Source: Theristus sp. LFF4_11
Lineage: Eukaryota; Nematoda; Chromadorea; Monhysterida; Xyalidae
Assembly: GCA_030248135.1 (NCBI GenBank)
Contig: JASANC010000130.1
Location: 1 to 64,000, forward strand
DNA length: 64,000 nucleotides
Direction of reading: 5' to 3'
The translations under genes were made by a program, and so were the position numbers. Positions 36,501 to 45,500 of this stretch are shown one piece after another; position 1 is the stretch's first letter; each line of letters starts with the position of its first letter. The notes below the pieces were generated by a model, which saw only the letters and a program-made list of their open reading frames with translations, ran no database searches and was not told where the DNA came from.

Positions 36501-39500
36501 CAGCAAGCAACCAGACAACGTAGCGCTTGCAAACGGAGCAGCGAGCACAATCGGACGCTCTGCGAGGCGAATCGTCACCTTATCTGCATCGGAAATGGTA
36601 GGCCAAGCTTTGGGACGCTCAGAAACTTCATCGCAGATGTTGTCGTAGCCTAAAATCAGTCGGTAAAACGGCCCAAAATCGACTGCTAAAGGTTTTACGA
36701 GGTATAATCAAAGAAAATTTTTGTTGAACTTTCGAAAAATTTTGCCAAAATTGAGATTTTCAGAGCATATTAGAGGAAAATTTTTCGAATTAAAAAAAAA
36801 TCGGCATTTTTGTTTTTTTTAATCACTTTTTTTTTAATTTTCATTTTTGTTTAACAACCCTACATCGGACCCCCCCCTCGAAAATTTGGCCGACGCCCCC
36901 CCCCACACCCCCATGAAATTTTGTCTGGCGGAGACCCCCCCCCCAAAATTTTCCGTACACCCTAAAATTTTTTTCGAAAATCATGATTTTTTGTCTATAA
37001 AGTCCATAATATAAGCTGAATATATGATAACTTGACCATCTTCATTGTAATTTCAACGATTTTGCAGCAAAATTTAGCGTTTTTCCTTCAAAATTTAAGC
37101 GAAAAATTATCATGGGGGGGGTGGACCCCCCACAGAAAATTTTGAAAAAATGCACCCCCCCCCCCAGGGGTCCCCCATGGGGGGGGGTCCCACGTTACCA
37201 TAGGTTGGACCCCCCCCTCACTTTTTGGTCGGCACCCCCCCCCCCCCCACGGCACCATACCCCCCCCCCTTCGAAAATTGTTTTGGGCCCACGGTACTGC
37301 CTGACCCCCCCCCTCTAAAATTAGGCAAACACGCCCCCCCTCACCCGAGCAGTACCGTGGGCGAGGGGGGGGGTGGGAAGGTACACCCCCCCAGAGCACC
37401 AGAGACCGTCGGGTGGGGGGGGGGGGGTGGGGGGCACCGTGCCACCCCCCCCCTAACACCGGGCACCCCCCCATCGGACCCCCCCCCCTCGAAAATTTGG
37501 CCGACACCCCCCCACACCCCCCATGAAATTTTGTCTGGCTGAGACCCCCCCCCAAAATTTTCCGTACACCCTAAAAATTTTTTCGAAAATGATGATTTTT
37601 TGTCTATAAAGTCCATAATATAAGCTGAATATATGATAACTTGACCATCTTCATTGCAATTTCAACGATTTTGCAGCAAAATTTAGCGTTTTTCCTTCAA
37701 AATTTAAGCGAAAAATTATCATGGGGGGGATGGACCCCCCCACAGAAAATTTTGAAAAAATGCACCCCCCCCCATGGGACCCCCATGAGGGGGTCCCACG
37801 TTACCATAGGTTGGACCCCCCCCCTCACTTTTTGGTCGGCACCCCCCCCCCCACGGCACCATACCCCCCCCCCTTCGAAAATTGTTTTGGGCCCACGGTA
37901 CTGCACCCGAGGTCCCGCTTTCGCTACTGATTGCAGAAGATTCCATCAGTATCGGGACTTCGGTCGGTTCGTTCGAAAAAAATTGAAAAACCCAATTTTT
38001 TTTAAATTAAAAAAATTATACCGTATTAAAAAAAATTGGGTACTCCTTAAAAATGTGGGTCCGCTCAAATTTTATCGCAGCGCGCTGATTGATGGCTTAA
38101 ATGAAAGCCCTCGTTCTGCTGAGGATTTGTATACATACTTAAGTGATTTTTTTTGATTTCTGATCAGAGGTTGCTTGCAATGAGTCGTTGTAGGTTCCTA
38201 ATCCTAAACCTAATCCTAATCCTAAGCCAAGCCTTTTTGATAAGGTGAAAATGATCAATTTAGTTTTTGCATTTTTTTCTTTCCTGTGTTTTGGAGGAGG
38301 AGCACCGGAACTGCAGATGCAGCTGTTTTAATAATGATGCATTACGCTGCTGAGTAGGGTTGTTAAAAAAACAAAAATCGTCATTTTTGTTTTTTGTTTT
38401 TTTTAAATTTTTTTTAAATTTCAAAAATCAAAGTTGTGCTAAATCAACCAGGGAGTTCGAAGAACCACATTTGATGTGCAATCACCTCCCGAATGACTCC
38501 CGTATGGCGGAACTTTCCAGATTTCCAAACCGTTACCATACCTCTTCTTGTGTTTTGACCCCCATAACGTCACTAATTGTCCCCAGTCCAAGTGAAAATA
38601 CACATACTGGTTTGAAATTCGATAAATTCTAATGATATGTCGCGACGGCAGTACACGAAACAGCAATCAGACAACGTAACGCTTGCAAACGGAGCAGCTC
38701 GGACGCTCAAATTTAGATTGCGAGGCGAATCGTCACCTTATCTGCATCGGAAATGGTAAGCCAACCTTTGGGTTGGGACGCTTAAAAACTTCATCGCAGA
38801 TGTTGTTGAAGCCTGAAATCAGTCGATAAAACGGTCCAAAATGTACTGCTGACGGTTTTACGAGGTAATATCAAAAAAAATTTTTGTTAAACTTTCGAAA
38901 AATTGTGCCAAAATTGAGGTTTTCAGAGCATATTAGAGGAAAATTTTTCGATATATTTATTTTTAATTGGCATTTTTGTTTTTTAAATCATTTTTTTTAA
39001 AATTGATTTTTTTGTTTAACAACCCTACTGCTGAGTAATCCTGTGTAAGGGTTCTTTGAAATTCAAAATTTTGAAGAAGTTGTTTGAATTTGAAATTTTC
39101 GATTGAGTGCGTCTGTGGTAGTGTTGTTAAACAAAAATCAATTTTTTTATTAAAAAATGCCGATTTTTTTAATTCGAAAAATTTTCCTCTAATGTGCTCT
39201 GAAAACCTTAAATTTGGCGCAATTTTTCGAAAGTTCAATAAAAATTTTCTTTGATATTACCTTGTAAAACCGTCAGCAGTCGATTTTGGACCGTTTTACC
39301 GACTGATTTTAGGCTTCGACATCTGCGATGAAGATTTTGAGCGTCCCAAAGCTTGGCTTACCATTTCCGATGCAGATAAGTTGACGATTCGCCTCGCAAT
39401 GCGTCCGAGCTGCTCCGTCTGCAAGCGCTTCATTGTACGTTGTCTGATTGCTGCTTCGTGTCGTGTCGTCGCGACATCATCAGAAGAATTGATCGAATTT

Positions 39501-42500
39501 CAAGGCTGTATGTTTGTCACTTTAGCATTGGCTGGGGACAATTAGTGACGTTTTGGGGCTCAAAACACAAGAAGAGGCATGGTAACGGTTTCGAAAAGGG
39601 GTAATTGAGGTCATCAAAACAAAATCTGCAAAGTTCCGCCACACGCGGGGAGTCATTCGGGAGGCGCTTGCATATCATATGTGGTTCTTCGAACTCCCTG
39701 ATTGATTTGCACAACTTTGATTTTCGAAATTAAAAAAAACAAAAATTACGATTTTTGTTTTTTAACAACCCTAGTCTGTGGTGAGCGTGTACAGTGCGAA
39801 TGACTGTATTTATGTGCTTGATGGATATTTATGATGGATACCGTTCACATGATTGCATGAAACAGTCATACGTCTGAAGGTAGTGCCCACGGATTACGGT
39901 AGCGGTAGTTTTGGGTCTTGCCTGTGGTCTGTGTGGGGTGTGGTCTGTGGGGGTGTGGGGGGTCCCGTAACACCACAATAGATATATGTATTGCCTGAAA
40001 TTTGCGAAATTTGCCAGAAAATTCGAGCAAAAATGTCAATTTTTGGTCAAAACGAAAAACAACTTTGTTTGGGCCTAATTTTTTGCATGATTTGCTAATT
40101 TTAGAGAAAATATGCGTTTATTCAGTCGCCTTGGATAATTTGTATTGTGGATTTATTCAAACATGTCTGGACTAAAATGACGTCATTTGCTTTAAAAATG
40201 ACCGTTTGTCAAAGTACAGGCATTAAAATTTCAGTTTGGTGTGACTGATTCGACATTTACCATTTGATTACGGCAAGAAAGCGGCTAAACGGAAAATCTG
40301 GTTTGCTGTGAACGACAAGCGCATGTTTTGCGGTACATGACGTCATTTCTGTGAGACACGTTTGAAAGAATAGGTCATAGTAATATTGTATTAGTTAATT
40401 TATCCATTTCGCCTTGCTTAAGGTTTTCCCTTCACTCATCAAAACGGCTTGGTTTTTTAAGTTTTTTAATATGATCACATTTAAGATTAAAAACTTTCAT
40501 TGATTTCACCACAACCAAAATCTCATGCCATCTCCTCTAGGTTTGCATCTTGTGTGAGGACGTGGAAGGATGACCCCCAAACGCGCACCTCACGGTGTGA
40601 AAGGTAAAACACAGATGCGTACCCGACCCAATCCCTGTTGTTGGCGCATATGCCCTGATAAGTGCGATAACGGAATGATTTTTTTGTAGTTTCGACTCAG
40701 CAATTTACATAAAAATTTTATTCAACACAACATTTGTTTGACCAAATTTTTAAAAACTTCACTTTAGGTAACCGTTGGTGTGGTTGTGATGTTCTTTGCA
40801 ACCATCCTCTATTTTGCCGAACAGACGGACGAAAACCAACGCAGTCCATTTACGAATATTCCTGTTGGCTTCTGGTGGGGATTGGTGACCCTGAGCACGG
40901 TGGGATACGGTGACATGGTACCCGTAACTCCAGGTGGGTGTCTGTGCAATCGGTGAGCACCTGTGTCACCAGTGGGGTGCCTGTGACTGTGACACTTGGT
41001 CGGTCGGTGTCTGTGCCACCAGATACATGTGGAGAATTTTTTGATGTTTTGGCTGATTGGGCTGGCGATGAATGCGCTCATTTACAAAAGTTATTTAAGA
41101 GTGCCTGTCCCGGAAAATCGAACTTGCCGTGGCAACGTTTTTTAAAATGTGGGGAAATCGGGACTTTTGGGGTGCGTTGGGTAGGTTGGCAGGTAGTAAC
41201 TTCGTGTATAAAATTTCAGGCCCCAACTCCACTCAGTCTGCGCGGTAGACTAAAAAAACCTCTGAAAAATGCTAAAATCGCGGGTTTTTTGGAATTAAAA
41301 AATCGCCATTGCTTTTTGCTGAATCGTGCAAACCCAAAAATTGGCACAGTTGTTCACAAAAGCATGGAGAATATTGTGTTAAAAAATCTCACCAATCGGA
41401 TTAGGTGCAAATTGGTTTTGGGCCACTTTTTTGCCAGAAAAGGGCCAAAAACATCAAAAATCGCGGTTTTTTGGGCACCATAGCCACTTCATGTGGAATA
41501 CGAACCAGAAAATTTGCAAAAATACTTGCCAAGAAAAACTGAAAACTGTGTTAAAATTTTAGGCCAATCGGCCCGTTTGTTTATTGCTTTTGGGCACCAT
41601 CTTTGACCTCAAAAAAGGCCAAAATCATCAAAATCGGTAATGTTTTCTGCGCCACCGCTGTTTTAGGACTCGTGCAAGCTCAGAAATTGAACAGAGTATT
41701 TCTGCAGGTCTAGTTGACATTGTGTTAAAAAATCTCACCAATCGGATTAGGTGCAAATTGGTTTTGGGCCACTTTTTTGCCAGAAAAGGGTTAAAAACAT
41801 CAAAAATCGCGGTTTTTTGGGCACCATAGCCACTTCATGTGGAATAAGAACTAGAAAATTTGCAAAAATACTTGCCAAGAAAAACTGAAAACTGTGTTAA
41901 AATTTTAGGCCAATCGGCCCGTTCGATTATTGCTTTTGGGCACCATCTTTGACCTCAAAAAAGGCCAAAATCATCAAAATCGGTAATGTTTTCTGCGCCA
42001 CCGCTGTTTTAGGAATCGTGCAAGCTCAGAAATTGAAGAGAGTACTTCTGCAGGTCTAGTTGACATTGTGTTAAAAAATCTCACCAATCGGATTAGGTGC
42101 AAATTGGTTTTGGGCCACTTTTTTGGCAGAAAAGGGCCAAAAACATCAAAAATCGCGGTTTTTGGGCACAATAGCCACTTCATGTGGAATACGAACTAGA
42201 AAATTCGCAAAAATAATTGCCAATAGAAACTGAAAACTGTGTTAAATTTTTAGGCCAATCGGCCCGTTCGTTTATTGCTTCTGGGCACCATCTTTGACCT
42301 TAAAAAAGGCCAAAATCATCAAAATCGGTAATGTTTTCTGCGCCACCGCTGTTTTAGGAATCGTGCAAGCTCAGAAATTGAACAGAGTATTTCTGCAGGT
42401 CTAGTTGACATTGTGTTAAAAAATCTTGCCAATCGGATTAGGCGCCAATTGGTTTTGGGCCACATATTTGGCCTAAAACATGAGAATTGGCAGAAGATGG

Positions 42501-45500
42501 GTAATTCTTTCTGAACTCAAAACTTCTGGAAGCCACCTCGAGGTCTGAAATTTTGGCAAACGGGGGGTTTTCGTACCCGCTTGTTCCGAAAATCGCATTG
42601 AAAACATGACTCGAAATTACTACTGTGCCCTAAACGCACACACTATGAGGACGAACAAGGACAATTTTTTCAAAAATTCTAAAATAAAGTTTTTCATACA
42701 AATCGAGGTCGGTGGTTACGAATTTGACGTTAGTTTTCGCGTACGTTTCACTCAGTCCCCTCAAAACCGCTTCTAGACGGTAGAGGATAAAAAAATAGGC
42801 AAATTGGGATTGTGTGCAAGATACTTTGAAAAATAAATGAAACTGCGGTTTCTTTCGAATAAAAATGATTGCCATCGTTTTTTGCTGAACTGTGCAAACC
42901 TACAAATTGGCACAGGTGTTCACAAAAGCATGGTGAATATTGTGTTAAAAAATCTCACCAATCGGATTAGGCGCTAATTGGTTTTGGGCCACTTTTTTGC
43001 CAGAAAAGGGCCAAAAACATCAAAAATCGCGGTTTTTGGGCACCATTGCCACTTCATGTGGAATACGAACTAGAAAAGTAGCACAAATAATTGCCAAGAA
43101 AAACTGAAAACTGTGTTAGAATTTTAGGCCAATCGGCCTATTCGTTAATTGGTTCTGGGCACCATCTGTGACCTCAAAAAAGGGCAAAATCATCAAAATC
43201 GGTAATGTTTAATGCGCCACCGCTATTTTAAGAATCGTGCAAACTCAGAAATTGAATAGAGTATTTCTGCAGGTCTAGTTGACATTGTGTTAAAAAAATC
43301 TTGCCAATCGGATTAGGCGCCAATTGGTTTTGGGCTACATATTTGGCCTAAAACATGAGATTTGGCAGAAAATGGGTAATTCTTTCCGAACTCAAAACTT
43401 CTGGAAGCCACCTCGAGGTCTGAAATTTTGGCAAACGGGGAGTTTTCGTACCCGCTTGTTCCGAAAATCGCATTGAAAACATGACTCGAGATTGCTACTG
43501 TGCCCTAAACGCACACGCTATGGGGACGAAAAAGGACAATTTTTTCAAAAATTCTAAAGTAAAGTTTTTTATGGAAATGAGTCTTAGTGTCGAATCAAAG
43601 CAACCGTCAGAAACTATTTTTCTGCGTCAAATGAAAGCAACACGTCGAGATTACTTTAGATACGTACCGTACGACGTACCACCAGTAGGGCTGTTCACGA
43701 CGGGCCATTGGCCGTTGGCCCGGCCCGTCTCATTTTTTTGGCAGGACGGCCGGCCCGCGACAGATTTTTGGTAGACGGGCCGGCCCGTGGCCCGGCGCGT
43801 CGGCAATCTCTTGGCCCGCCATGGCCCGCGAATCCGCACCTGTATTTTTTATACCCTGGCCCGGCCCGTGGCCCGGCCCGTGAAACAAAAATCTGGCCCG
43901 GAACAGCTCTAATCACCAGCATGAAAGTTGACATGCCACCAAAGGTAAAAAATAACTATAAACAAGTATGATTCGTACTCAGCTACCTTGTTTTTTTATG
44001 AAACATTTTCCACAATTTTCGAAAGTGCATCCCCTGCTGCATCCTCATAGCATATGCGTTTAGATCACAATACAAATGTCGGTGGGCAAATCAGTCGATG
44101 CTATACTTTTTTTGTATCAGCGGGTACGAAACCCCTTCCCACATTACAAAAGTTTTAGCACTTGCGGTGACTTCCAAAAACTTTTCCAAAAACTTTCCAA
44201 AAAAACGAGCGTTTGAAACACGGTTCGAGGGTCAAGCACCTTCAACATTGACCCATTCTGTTGAGCATCGTGTGACTGACCACGCTGCTCGGTTTCTTGC
44301 ACCTTCAACATTGACCCATTCTGTTGAGCATCGTGTGACTGACCACGCTGCTCGGTTTCTTGCAAGTCACAAGGATTAATACTCTTGTCATCATAATACC
44401 TGCTGCAAATCCAAAGCATATCTGGGAAATGCAAGAACTGTTAGCTACAATCAGAATGGACGGTGGAAGTGAAGCAAAACACACACATGATGATTGCAAT
44501 ATAAGATGTAATTTTGAGCAAGTTACGCATTAGTTACATGTATTGCGCCTGGGATTGCCAAGCCTACAATGATTGTGGGCAGGCACACGGACCAAATAAG
44601 CCCGGCGCCTAATCCGATTGGCAAGATTTTTTAACACAATGTCAACTAGACCTGCAGAAATACTCTATTCAATTTCTGAGTTTGCACGATTCTTAAAATA
44701 GCGGTGGCGCATTAAACATTACCGATTTTGATGATTTTGGCCTTTTTTGAGGTCACAGATGGTGCCCAGAACCAATTAACGAACTGGCCGATTGGCCTAT
44801 AATTTTAACACAGCAATCAGTTTCTCTTGGCAATTATTTGTGCAAATTTTCTAGTTCGTATTCCACATGAAGTGGCAATGGTGCCAAAAAACCGCTATTT
44901 TTGATGTTTTTGGCCCTTTTCTGGCAAAAAGTGGCCCAAAACCAATTAGCGCCTAATCCGATTGGTGAGATTTTTTAACACAATATTCACCATGCTTTTG
45001 TGAACACCTGTGCCAATTTTCAGGTTTGCACGATTCAGCAAAAAGCAATGGCAATTATTTTTATTCGAAAGAAACCGCAGTTTCATTTATTTTTCAAAGT
45101 ATCTTGTACACAATCCCAATTTGCCTATTTTTTATCCTCTACCGTCTAGAAGCGGTTTTGAGGGGACTGAGTGAAACGTACGCGAAAACTAACGTCAAAT
45201 TCGTAACCACCGACCTCGATTTGTATGAAAAACTTTATTTTAGAATTTTTGAAAAAATTGTCCTTCTTCGTCCCCATAGTGTGTGCGTTTAGGGCACAGT
45301 AGCAATCTCGAGTCATGTTTTCAAAGCGATTTTTGGAACAAGCGGGTACGAAAACTCCCCGTTTGCCAAAATTTCAGACATCGAGGTGGCTTCCAGAAGT
45401 TTTGAGTTCAGAAAGAATTACCCATCTTCTGCCAATTCTCATGTTTTAGGCCAAATATGTGGCCCAAAACCAATTGGCGCCTAATCCGATTGGCAAGATT

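Larger units (their letters stand above)
33939..37929. mobile_element. 4-kb C-rich TIR element with perfect 8-bp duplication, carrying three insertions
   Basis: Starts CAGTAGCGAAAG and ends CTTTCGCTACTG, with ATTGCAGA duplicated exactly outside (33931-33938 and 37930-37937); an 8-bp duplication suggests hAT-type integration. The interior is made of long C/G homopolymers with spacers such as GTCTATAAAGTCCATAATAT (36994 and 37601, a ~607-bp tandem period). Three other elements lie inside: 33993-34560, 35020-36052 and 36157-36862. Apparent Gly/Pro-rich ORFs (37088-37616 on -, 37112-37930 on +) are translated homopolymers. No transposase is recognisable. Homopolymer lengths may be unreliable. Confidence 0.82.
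27645..40767. other. Kv intron of 13.1 kb, almost entirely transposon-derived
   Basis: Separates S4 from S5. It contains the nest at 28030-32104, a C-rich element with three insertions at 33939-37929 and two hAT MITEs (38355-39027, 39119-39773). Non-repeat stretches of note are 27645-28029, 32105-33190, 37938-38346 and 39782-40767; no exon was recognised in any of them. Confidence 0.7.

Noticed and set aside
37088..37930. Gly- and Pro-rich ORFs on both strands (155 residues and less)
   Set aside because: Direct translation of C/G homopolymers inside a transposon, open on both strands at once.
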